From Collimonas humicola (lineage in GTDB: Bacteria > Pseudomonadota > Gammaproteobacteria > Burkholderiales > Burkholderiaceae_D): DNA of 64,000 bases. The notes under the pieces are model-generated. The model saw nothing but the letters and a program-made list of their open reading frames with translations. It did not search any database and was not told the DNA's origin. Both the position numbers and the translations under genes were made by a program. Positions 16,512 to 24,900 of the stretch are shown piece by piece. The first letter of the stretch is position 1, and each line of letters opens with the position of its first letter. The stretch lies in assembly GCF_018304945.1 (NCBI RefSeq), contig NZ_JAGQEE010000006.1, positions 304,863-368,862 of the forward strand, given 5' to 3'.

Positions 16512-18527
16512 TTAATGCAGGCGCTGGCCTGAAATTTCGTCAAAGAATGACTTGCTGTTCGGCTCGCGGCCGAGGAAGCTGCTGACCATCTCGCCGGCCG
16601 GCTTTTCAGCGCCGCGCGAGAGGATGTCCTGGCGGTACAGATGGCCGACTTCCGGGTTCATCAGCTTGCCGTTGTAGCGCGACAGCATGTCCAGCGCCAG
16701 CACTTCCGACCACATGTAGCCATAATAGCCTGCCGCGTAGCCGCCCATCAGGTGGCCGAACTGGCCCGGGAATTCGGTGCCGGGGACATAGCCCAGCGGC
16801 GTCGCGCCCTCCATCTGCTGCCAGACTGCCAGCGGCTGTTCTTTGTCCGCCTTGTTGTTGTGGACGGTCATGTCGTAGCTCGCGTACAGCAGCTGGCGCG
16901 CATAGCGTATGCCGCGGCCGTAGTTGTGGGCCGCGGTCAGACGTGCCAGCAGGGCGTCGTCGATGGTCGGGCAGGCGGTCTTGCAGAAGCCGGCCAGCAG
17001 GGTCAGCGATTCTTTGCGGCGGGCCCACTCTTCATACATCTGTGAAGGCGCTTCGACGAAGTCGAGTTCGACATTGGTACCGGCTTGCGCCACGTATTTG
17101 GTGTGCGACAGCACGCCGTGCAGGACGTGGCCGAATTCATGCACCAGGGTTTCCAGTTCGTCGCTGTTCAAGCCGTTGCGGTCGAGGTTGGTGACCAGGG
17201 TCGAGACCGGGGTGCGGTGGGCCAGCGTGCTGACGCCGCGCGTACCCCAGGCGGCGGCATGGCCGTATTTGCCTTCACGCGGATAGAGGTCGAGATAGAT
17301 GCCGGCGATGCGTTCTTTGCTCTTGCTGTCGATGACGTCGTAGTACTGGACTTCAGGATCCCAGACCGGCACTTCCACGCGTTTGAATTCGACGCCGTAC
17401 AGGGCGCCGGAGACATGCAGGATCCAAGGCACGGCAGCTTCGCTAGGGAAGTACTTGCGCAGGGCTTCCTGGTCGACGTTGTAGCGCGCCTGCTTGATCT
17501 TCTGCTGCCAGTAATCCGAATCCCAGCGCTCCAGCTTGGTGTCGGCCAGCGGCGTCTTCAGGGTTTCCGACTTGAATACGCGCAGTTCTTCGATTTCCTT
17601 GATTTCCAGCTGGGTGACCGCAGTCTGTACTTCGCTCAGGAATTTTTCCACGGTTTGCGGATTCTTGACCATGCGGCGGCGTGTCACCAGGTCGGCATAG
17701 CTGGACAGCCCGAACAGGCCGGCCATTTCATGGCGCAGGTCCATGGCCTGTTTCAGGATCTCCAGGTTCTTCGGCGTGCCGTGGTTGGCGAAGGCAATCT
17801 GGTAGCGGCGGCGCGCATCGCTGTTATCCGCCGATTCCATGAACGGCTTGTAGTCCGGGTATTCGAAACCGAGCAGGTAGTTGCCCTTGTCGTCGCGCTT
17901 GGCGCGGGCCAGGTAGGCGGCAGGCATGCCTTGCAGTTCGGCCGGCGTGAAAGTCAGTTTCTGGTTGTTGTCGCGGATGTTGCGCGCGAATTCCTGGCTC
18001 AGCTCGCCCAGCTTGTCGAGGATTTCCTTCATGCGGGCGCGCTTTGCAGGCGGCAGGGAAACGCCGGTGTCGTCGAAGCTGTACAGGATGTCCTGGCGCA
18101 GTTTCTGTTCGACCGGGTCGGTCGGCTGGATGGCCTTGAAGCGGGCGTACAGCTTCTCGCTTTGCAGCAGGTCGGTGGCGAACTTGTTGGTTTCGATCAG
18201 GCAGGCTTCGGTGGTGCTGCGGACTTTTGCGTCAGGCGAAACGTTGTTGAGGATGTCGACCGGGCCTTGCAGGTCTTCCAGTGCGATTTGCAGGTCGTTC
18301 CATTCGGTCAGCACTTTCTTGCTGTCCCTGGCGCGGGCCGGCGGCAGTTTCTCCAGCGTGGCGACGCGCTTGCGCAGGCCGTCCAGCGTGTTGCTGCAGA
18401 GTGTGGGGATCTGATCCGCCTGCAACAGCGGTATCAAGGGCCGCTGTGCGCCTTGGGCGACTGCCTGGTTCATCATCAGCGTGAAGAACGCTGTGGTGAC
18501 CGGCAAGAAAAGTGACGATGTTTTCAT
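16512..18527 (-). CDS. Exported M3 family zinc oligopeptidase
   Basis: A 671-aa metallopeptidase of family M3 (thimet oligopeptidase/Dcp/oligopeptidase A type). The zinc-binding HExxH motif is LVHEFGHVLHG near residue 465, and the third-ligand region is FVEAPSQMYEEW about 27 residues later. A signal peptide is visible (FLPVTTAFFTLMMNQAVAQG), so it should act in the periplasm, unlike cytosolic PrlC. It cleaves short peptides, not proteins. It lies between three peptide-binding-protein genes and the permease genes, implying that it trims peptides before binding or uptake. A gagg motif precedes the ATG. Confidence 0.92.
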   Translation of the reverse strand: MKTSSLFLPVTTAFFTLMMNQAVAQGAQRPLIPLLQADQIPTLCSNTLDGLRKRVATLEKLPPARARDSKKVLTEWNDLQIALEDLQGPVDILNNVSPDAKVRSTTEACLIETNKFATDLLQSEKLYARFKAIQPTDPVEQKLRQDILYSFDDTGVSLPPAKRARMKEILDKLGELSQEFARNIRDNNQKLTFTPAELQGMPAAYLARAKRDDKGNYLLGFEYPDYKPFMESADNSDARRRYQIAFANHGTPKNLEILKQAMDLRHEMAGLFGLSSYADLVTRRRMVKNPQTVEKFLSEVQTAVTQLEIKEIEELRVFKSETLKTPLADTKLERWDSDYWQQKIKQARYNVDQEALRKYFPSEAAVPWILHVSGALYGVEFKRVEVPVWDPEVQYYDVIDSKSKERIAGIYLDLYPREGKYGHAAAWGTRGVSTLAHRTPVSTLVTNLDRNGLNSDELETLVHEFGHVLHGVLSHTKYVAQAGTNVELDFVEAPSQMYEEWARRKESLTLLAGFCKTACPTIDDALLARLTAAHNYGRGIRYARQLLYASYDMTVHNNKADKEQPLAVWQQMEGATPLGYVPGTEFPGQFGHLMGGYAAGYYGYMWSEVLALDMLSRYNGKLMNPEVGHLYRQDILSRGAEKPAGEMVSSFLGREPNSKSFFDEISGQRLH

Positions 18528-18620
18528 GCATTACCTCAAATATGGGCCGAGTGAAAATGAACAGTGTTTGGAAAGCAGGCGGGAGGCAGCTGACGCTTGG
18601 CCGTCCCGCTCCGCGGTGTT

Positions 18621-20426
18621 TTATTTAGGTCGTTTTTCGATGTCGAAATACATCCATTCGGTAGGCATGACCGGATGCTTCTTGTAGCCGATCACGCGCG
18701 GCTGCGCGATCATGTTGCGGTAGCGGGCATAACCGATGCGGGACGGCGCATCGACTTCCAGGATGCGCGCCATCTTGTGATACAGCAGGTCGCGTTCCGG
18801 GCCGGCCGGCAGCTTCTGGGAAGCGGCGTAGAGCACGTCGTATTCGGGGATCTTGTTGCAGCCATTGTTATTCTGGCCGACGTTAGGCCCGTAGAACAAT
18901 TGCATGAAGTTGTCGCCGTCGGGATAGTCGGCAATCCACGGCGAGGTGCGCGTTTGTATCTGGCACTCTTTTTCCGCCTTGAGCAGGTCGGGGAAGGTCT
19001 TGAGGTCGCCGACCATGCGGATGTGGATGGTGTCGTAGGTTTTTTTCCACATTTCCGACTGCTGCTGGCCGTTGGAGTCGGCGCGAGCCGAGTAGCGTAT
19101 CGTCAGCGGTTTGCCGTCCGGCAGGGTGCGGTAGCCATCCTTGCCGATCTTGTAGCCGAATTTGTCGAGCAGGGCATTGGCGACTTCCGGTTCGTACTGG
19201 ATGCTGCTCTTGTAATCCGGGTCGTAGCCGACCACGCCTGGCGGGATCGGGTATTCCAGCGGAATGGCTTCGTCGTTCCAGACTACCTTGATTTCTTCGC
19301 GCACATTGTGCGCCATGGAAATGGCGCGGCGCAGGGCGATTTTTTCCTTGCTCATGCCGCCCACTACCGGATCCTGCATATTCCAATAGAAATAGCTGAT
19401 TTCAGGGTCGACGATGCGCGACAGCTGCACGCCGCGCTTGACGAATTCCGGTTTCAGCTTGCCGCCGGACATGACCTGCGGCGCCAGCGGACCTTGCAAT
19501 TCAGTGATGTCGACTTCATCGCCTTCGAAGGCCAGCAGGCGCGACTGGTCTTCCACCATCACGCTGATTTCAACGCGGCCGATTTGCGGCATGCGCTTGC
19601 CCTTCATCTTGGCCACGATGGCGGCGTCGCCAGGGTCGGTGCTGGGCTGGAAATCCCAGGTGTAGCCGCGGTAGTCTGGGTTGGCGGTCAACACCATGCG
19701 CGAGCCGCGTACCCACTCGCTCAGGATGTAAGGGCCGGTGCCTACCGGATGCCCCATCACGGTGCCCTGGGCGTCGCGGTATTTCTCGATGACTTCACGC
19801 GCCACGGCGCTGGTCGGCTGGTGCGCCAGGATCATGCCGAGGTTGAAGTCGGGTTGTTTCAGGTGGATGCGCAGGGTGTAGCGATCCAGCAGTTCAAAGC
19901 CGGGGACGCTGGCGTCGTAGTCGAAATGGCCGGTTTTCTTGGCTTGCGCGGCGACTTCGTCGAGGCCGACCACTTTGCCTTCCAGCAGCCAGGTTTGCGG
20001 CGAAGCCAGCTGCGGATCGAACAGGCGTTTCCACGCGTAGACGAAATCGGCCATGGTCAGTTCGCGCTTCTTGCCGTTGAACACCGGATCATCGGCAAAG
20101 TAGATGCCTTTTTTCAGGTGGATGGTATAAGTCATGCCGTCGGTGCTGACTTCCGGCAGGGCCGCAGCCGCCGAAGGCATCAGCTTGGCTGGACGGGCCA
20201 GGTACTCGTAGGCGAACAGCGTTTCAAACACCGATTGATTCACCAGCTGCGAATAGAGGTCGCGCGTCACGGCCGGATCGAAACCGGTTTCCGGCGCCAC
20301 GAAGACGAAGCGCAATACCTTGTCGGGATCAGCTGGTGAAATCGGCGCCGCCGCGGCCGATGCATGCATCGGCAGGGCACACGCTAAACACGCAACCAAT
20401 ATCCCGCGTAACCAAAGCGAGTTCAT
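18621..20426 (-). CDS. Peptide-binding protein, SBP family 5 (third paralogue)
   Basis: About 601 aa. The signal peptide is LRGILVACLACALPMHASAAA, followed by the extracellular solute-binding family 5 fold (DKVLRFVFVAPETGFDPAVTR onward; GTGPYILSEWVRGSRMVL; NPDYRGYTWDFQ). The start at 20426 is set by an aaggag nine bases upstream; an upstream ATG at 20444 is less likely. It is the most divergent of three adjacent paralogues and ends in FDIEKRPK instead of the shared YxDVxKH. It should deliver oligopeptides to the DppBC-like permeases. The 93-bp gap to the peptidase suggests one operon. Confidence 0.92.
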   Translation of the reverse strand: MNSLWLRGILVACLACALPMHASAAAAPISPADPDKVLRFVFVAPETGFDPAVTRDLYSQLVNQSVFETLFAYEYLARPAKLMPSAAAALPEVSTDGMTYTIHLKKGIYFADDPVFNGKKRELTMADFVYAWKRLFDPQLASPQTWLLEGKVVGLDEVAAQAKKTGHFDYDASVPGFELLDRYTLRIHLKQPDFNLGMILAHQPTSAVAREVIEKYRDAQGTVMGHPVGTGPYILSEWVRGSRMVLTANPDYRGYTWDFQPSTDPGDAAIVAKMKGKRMPQIGRVEISVMVEDQSRLLAFEGDEVDITELQGPLAPQVMSGGKLKPEFVKRGVQLSRIVDPEISYFYWNMQDPVVGGMSKEKIALRRAISMAHNVREEIKVVWNDEAIPLEYPIPPGVVGYDPDYKSSIQYEPEVANALLDKFGYKIGKDGYRTLPDGKPLTIRYSARADSNGQQQSEMWKKTYDTIHIRMVGDLKTFPDLLKAEKECQIQTRTSPWIADYPDGDNFMQLFYGPNVGQNNNGCNKIPEYDVLYAASQKLPAGPERDLLYHKMARILEVDAPSRIGYARYRNMIAQPRVIGYKKHPVMPTEWMYFDIEKRPK

Positions 20427-20525
20427 ACCATTTGTCTCCTTCATAAATCTCTAGCTAAATTCGGACTGCGGCAGGCTGATAGGCTTGCCGGAGCAGGGTG
20501 TCTTGTCAATTGCTGAATAGGCGGC

Positions 20526-22337
20526 TTAATGCTTGTCGACGTCGATGTACTGCCATTCGGCGTGCAGGATCGGGTGCTTCTTGAAGCCCTTGACCCATGG
20601 ACGCACCATCCAGTTGCGAATCCTTACCGTATTCAAAACCCAGGCAGTATCCGCTTCGACTTGCCGATTCATTTGCTGATAGATCTGATCGCGCTCGGGA
20701 CCGAGCGGCAGCGCCATCGCTTTCACGTAGAGAGCGTCATAGGCGGGAGATTGATAGCAGCCGTGGTTGCCGTGGCCCGAGTTCGGGCCGTACAGCAATT
20801 GCAGGAAATTTTCTGCTTCAGGATAGTCGGCATTCCAGGCCGCACCCCACATCATCAATTCACAGGACGTAGCGGCTTTCAGGTTGTCGGCAAAATTGCT
20901 GACGATGAATTTGGTCCTGATGCCGATCAGATCCAGCCCGCGTTTCCACAGTTCGGATAACTCCTGGTTGATGCCGCCCTGGTTGCTGGTGGATTTCAAC
21001 AGCAGAGGGGAGCCGTCCGGCATGGTGCGGTAGCCATCGGCGCCGCGCTTGTAGCCAAAGTGGTCGAGCAGCTTGTTGGCCAGCGCCGGGTTGTAGTCGA
21101 TGCTGTTGCGATATTTAGGATCGTAACCGCCGACGCCAGGTGCAATGATCATTTCCAGCTTGGTGGCCTGGCCGCTGCGCAGCAGGGTTGCTTCTTCCTT
21201 GTTGTTATATGCCATTGCAATTGCACGGCGCAATGCAATCTTGTCATTGGTGTAACCGCCAATGACCGGGTCTTTCATGTTCAGGACGGTATAGGTAATG
21301 CCGGCGTCGATCACGCGCTGCAGCTGTATGCCTTGGTCGGCATAGTCAGGCTTGAGCTTGTCGCCATCCAGCGCGCTGAATGCGGCTACTTCAGGGATCT
21401 TGTCGTAATCGATCTGCTTGCCTTGGAACGCGAGCCAGCGCGACTGGTTTTCTTCGATGATGCTGATCTCGACCCGGCCGACCTGGGGCATGCGCTTGCC
21501 TTGCATGTCTTTGACGATCTTCTTATCGATGGCGTCGCCGGATGGCTTGAAATCCCAGGTGAAACCGCGGTACTCGGGATTGGCGACCAGGATGATTTTG
21601 CTGCGCGGGACGTATTTTTCCAGCATGTAAGGGCCTGTGCCGACCGGATGCTGGCCGCTTTGCTGGCCGTAGGCATCGACCACCTCGTGCGCCATGGCGC
21701 CAAATGCAGAGTAGGCGACCACGTTCAGGAAATTGTAATCCTTGGCGTTCAGGACCACTTTCAAGGTGTAACGGTCGGGCGCTTGCAGGCCGGCGATCGG
21801 TGTCTGATAGTCGAAATGACCGGTTTTTTGCGCCTGGGCGGCCAATTCGTCCAGCCCGACAATCTTGCCCGCCACGAAATTTGCGGACGGCGACCGATTT
21901 TTAGGATCCAGGACGCGCTTGAAGGTGTAAATGTAGTCTTCGGCGGTCAATTCCCGGCGTACGCCCTTGAAGGCTGGATCGGGAGAGAAGTAGATGCCCT
22001 TCTTGATATGGAAGGTGTAAGTCTTGCCGTCTTCGCTGATTTCCGGCATCGCTTCAGCGGCAGCTGGTGTCAGTTTGGCGGGACGCGCCAGATAGTCGTA
22101 GGTAAGCAAGGGTTCAAAGATGACCTCGCTGACCCAGCCCGAATAGAAGTTCTGGGTGCGTACCATGTCGAAGCCGTCGTCCGCTGCTTCGAAGGCATTG
22201 CGTATGACCTTGGTGGGATCGGCTGGATTGGTGCCGGCATGGACGCTGTTGGCGCCGCCCGCAAACGCCGCGACAACCAGCATTTGCCCTATCAATACTT
22301 TTTTAAAGCCAAGCAGATTCGATAATTTACGATGCAT
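20526..22337 (-). CDS. Peptide-binding protein, SBP family 5 (second paralogue)
   Basis: A 603-aa periplasmic binding protein with signal peptide VLIGQMLVVAAFAGGANSVHA and the family-5 core (NPADPTKVIRNAFEAADDGF; GTGPYMLEKYVPRSKIIL; NPEYRGFTWDFK). It is very similar throughout to the paralogue encoded upstream (22634-24433), including the C-terminal WVKGFKKHPILHAEWQYID. A 296-bp non-coding gap with a palindrome at 22406-22422 precedes it, so it may have its own promoter. It probably has a different peptide preference from its neighbours (inference). Confidence 0.92.
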   Translation of the reverse strand: MHRKLSNLLGFKKVLIGQMLVVAAFAGGANSVHAGTNPADPTKVIRNAFEAADDGFDMVRTQNFYSGWVSEVIFEPLLTYDYLARPAKLTPAAAEAMPEISEDGKTYTFHIKKGIYFSPDPAFKGVRRELTAEDYIYTFKRVLDPKNRSPSANFVAGKIVGLDELAAQAQKTGHFDYQTPIAGLQAPDRYTLKVVLNAKDYNFLNVVAYSAFGAMAHEVVDAYGQQSGQHPVGTGPYMLEKYVPRSKIILVANPEYRGFTWDFKPSGDAIDKKIVKDMQGKRMPQVGRVEISIIEENQSRWLAFQGKQIDYDKIPEVAAFSALDGDKLKPDYADQGIQLQRVIDAGITYTVLNMKDPVIGGYTNDKIALRRAIAMAYNNKEEATLLRSGQATKLEMIIAPGVGGYDPKYRNSIDYNPALANKLLDHFGYKRGADGYRTMPDGSPLLLKSTSNQGGINQELSELWKRGLDLIGIRTKFIVSNFADNLKAATSCELMMWGAAWNADYPEAENFLQLLYGPNSGHGNHGCYQSPAYDALYVKAMALPLGPERDQIYQQMNRQVEADTAWVLNTVRIRNWMVRPWVKGFKKHPILHAEWQYIDVDKH

Positions 22338-22405
22338 TTTTCATTGCCTTTTGAGCAGGTGATTATTCTCTTGTGCCTAAGATTGCTTATCTTTAGCCAA
22401 AATAG

Positions 22406-22422
22406 TGTCATTTCCAATGACA
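22406..22422. promoter_or_regulatory. Palindrome between two binding-protein genes
   Basis: The perfect repeat tgtcatt/aatgaca with a 3-bp spacer lies in the 296-bp gap (22338-22633), flanked by atagtg ... cactat. The gap is AT-rich near the downstream gene. A regulator site or internal promoter is plausible; nothing else is recognisable in the gap. Confidence 0.4.
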
Positions 22423-22633
22423 TCGCGCACTATGGCGGGTAGCGAATGCGCGACTGGTACTGTTTTTACTTAGCAATCCATCAAGATGAAATAGTGTGCG
22501 CCTGCTCTGCTTAGTTGAAACCTGTTCATGTGGGTTGTCTCCTGTTTTGTTTAGTTGTGGGGCCGATGACGGCCGTACGTTCCAGGTTAAGGCGGCATAC
22601 TACAGAATCCCGCGCAAAAAGATAGATAGGCGC

Positions 22634-24433
22634 TCAGTGTTTTTCAACATCGAGGTACTCCCAGTCGGCCTGCAGGATGGGGTGGCGCTTGAAGCCCTTG
22701 ACCCACGGCCGTATCATCCAGTTGCGCAAACGCGACGTTGTCAGCACCCAGGCGGTATCGGCTTCCATCTGCCGGCTCATCTCGATATACAGCTGGTTGC
22801 GTTCCGGCCCAGGCGGTAGCGCCTTGGCCTTGACATACAGGGCGTCGAAGGCAGGCGAGCTATAGCAGCCGTTATTGCCTTGCCCCACATTCGGACCGTA
22901 CAGCAGCTGCATGAAATTGTCGCCTTCAGGGTAGTCAGCAGTCCACGAGCCGTTCCACATCATCAGTTTGCATTCGGTCGCCGCCTTCAGGTTGTCGGCA
23001 AAATTGCTGACCTTGAATTCGACCCGGATGCCGATTTTATCTAGCCCGCGCTTCCATATTTCCGAGAATACCGTGCTGATCGCGCTGGCTTCCGTGGCAA
23101 TTTTCAAGGTCAGCGGCTTGCCGTCGGGCAGGGTGCGATAACCGTCGGCGCCGCGTTTGTAGCCAAAGTGGTCAAGCAATTTGTTTGCCAGTGCCGGATC
23201 GTAGGCAATGCTGTTGCGATAGCTGGGGTCATGGCCGAGCACGCCTTCGGGTATCGCCATTTCCGCTTTCACCGCCAGGCCCAGGCGCGCCTGGCTTATT
23301 TCATCGTTGATGTTGTAAGCCATCGCGATGGCGCGCCGCAGGGCGTTCTTTTCCAGGCTGCTGCCGCCGATCAGCGGGTCTTTGAAGTTCAGGAAAGTGT
23401 AGACCACGCCTGCTTCCGTGATGGTGTCGAGGCGGATGCCTTCGTCGATGAACGATTGCTTCAGTTTTTTGCCGTCGAGGACGGTAGGGGCGGCTGCCTG
23501 GGGCAGGTAGTCGAAGTCGATCTGCTTGCCCTGGAACGCCAGCCAGCGCGATTGTTCTTCTTCGATGATGTTGACCTCGACGCGGCCGACCTGGGGCATT
23601 TTCTTGCCCTTCATGTCGCGCACCAACTGGTCGTCCCAGGCCGAGCCGGACGATTTGAAGTCCCAGGTGTAGCCGCGGTATTCAGGATTGGCGACCAATA
23701 CGATTTTGCTGCGCGGTACGTATTGTTCCAGCATGTAGGGGCCGGTGCCGACCGGATGGGCGGGAGTCCGGTCGCCATAGGTATCCACCGCTTCGCGCGC
23801 CTGTGCGCCCAGGCCGACGAACGCCATGATGTACAGGAAGTTGTAGTCCGGGGCGTTGAGCGTTATCCGCAGGGTGTAACGATCGGGCGTTTGCAGGCCG
23901 CTGAGCGGCGCGTCGTAGTCGAATTTGCCGGTTTTCTTCGCCGAGGCGATCAGTTCGTCCATGCCGGCGATCTTGCCTTGCAATACGTTGGCAGAGGGAG
24001 AGCGGTTCTTCGGATCGAGGAAGCGCTTGAAGGTATACGCATAGTCCGCGGCAGTCAGTTCGCGGCGTACGCCCTTGAAAGCAGGGTCGGGGGCAAAGTA
24101 AATCCCCTTCTTGATGTGGAAAACGTAGGTCTTGCCGCCATCGCTCACTTCCGGCATGGCTTCCGCCGTTCCTGGGATCAGTTTGGATGGCCGCGCCAGA
24201 TAGTCGTAGGTCAGCAAGCGTTCAAAAATGGCCTCGCCTATCCATGCGGAATAGGCGTTGTAGGTATGTACCAGGTCGAAACCGTCATCCGCAGCCTGCA
24301 ATGCAACGCGCACCACTTTGGACGGATCCGCCGGATTGTTGCCAGCTTGAGCAGGAAATGCTGCACCTGCGATGCACGAAATGAGCATTATTGGTGCAAT
24401 GCACGATTGCGTAATTTGCTTAAAGTTCCACAT
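22634..24433 (-). CDS. Peptide-binding protein, SBP family 5 (first paralogue)
   Basis: A 599-aa periplasmic binding protein with signal peptide APIMLISCIAGAAFPAQAG and a family-5 fold with the same landmarks as its neighbour (NPADPSKVVRVALQAADDGF; GTGPYMLEQYVPRSKIVL; NPEYRGYTWDFK; WVKGFKRHPILQADWEYLD). It is the promoter-proximal gene of the minus-strand operon, divergent from the TonB-dependent receptor gene 467 bp away. The shared upstream region implies joint regulation of outer-membrane and inner-membrane steps. Confidence 0.92.
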   Translation of the reverse strand: MWNFKQITQSCIAPIMLISCIAGAAFPAQAGNNPADPSKVVRVALQAADDGFDLVHTYNAYSAWIGEAIFERLLTYDYLARPSKLIPGTAEAMPEVSDGGKTYVFHIKKGIYFAPDPAFKGVRRELTAADYAYTFKRFLDPKNRSPSANVLQGKIAGMDELIASAKKTGKFDYDAPLSGLQTPDRYTLRITLNAPDYNFLYIMAFVGLGAQAREAVDTYGDRTPAHPVGTGPYMLEQYVPRSKIVLVANPEYRGYTWDFKSSGSAWDDQLVRDMKGKKMPQVGRVEVNIIEEEQSRWLAFQGKQIDFDYLPQAAAPTVLDGKKLKQSFIDEGIRLDTITEAGVVYTFLNFKDPLIGGSSLEKNALRRAIAMAYNINDEISQARLGLAVKAEMAIPEGVLGHDPSYRNSIAYDPALANKLLDHFGYKRGADGYRTLPDGKPLTLKIATEASAISTVFSEIWKRGLDKIGIRVEFKVSNFADNLKAATECKLMMWNGSWTADYPEGDNFMQLLYGPNVGQGNNGCYSSPAFDALYVKAKALPPGPERNQLYIEMSRQMEADTAWVLTTSRLRNWMIRPWVKGFKRHPILQADWEYLDVEKH

Positions 24434-24900
24434 AATCCAGTCTCTATTTTCTTGCCACAGGGCAGTTAAATGTTCCGCATTCTAGGCCTAAATCGCCCGC
24501 GAAATGGCGTAGTTTCGCCATTAAATCGACCTATGTGACTTTACTTATACTTATATGCGTATTTGTTATTTGGCGTATATAAGCAACAGTTCGCAGGCGT
24601 TGTCCAAATTAAATGCTGTTTTTATTTTTTTTAGGATACACTATTTTAGCTGCATTAAAACTTGTGGCATATTTTTTGCTTGTAGTCTTTAGTGGAAATG
24701 TTTCTGGCAAACAATCACAAATTGGTACCAGAAGGATGACCATGTAGCACTGTTTTACTCGCGAAAGAAATCTGCTTTTTGGTCGTTGTTGTGCAAAAGA
24801 TTTTTGACGCATCGCTCAGAAGGCGATTAACAAATCGTACTTAGATTCACTACAAAAACTTAAATTTCAACTCTAACTTTTACCCATAGGGAGTTTGGTT
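24434..24900. promoter_or_regulatory. Divergent promoter region of the peptide locus
   Basis: A 467-bp AT-rich region between the first binding-protein gene and the TonB-dependent receptor. It contains an inverted repeat aatggcg/cgccatt at 24503-24522 and a looser one around 24551-24586 (cttatatgcg ... cgtatataag). Long 5' leaders are likely on both sides. I cannot assign the regulator. No small gene is convincing here. Confidence 0.5.
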
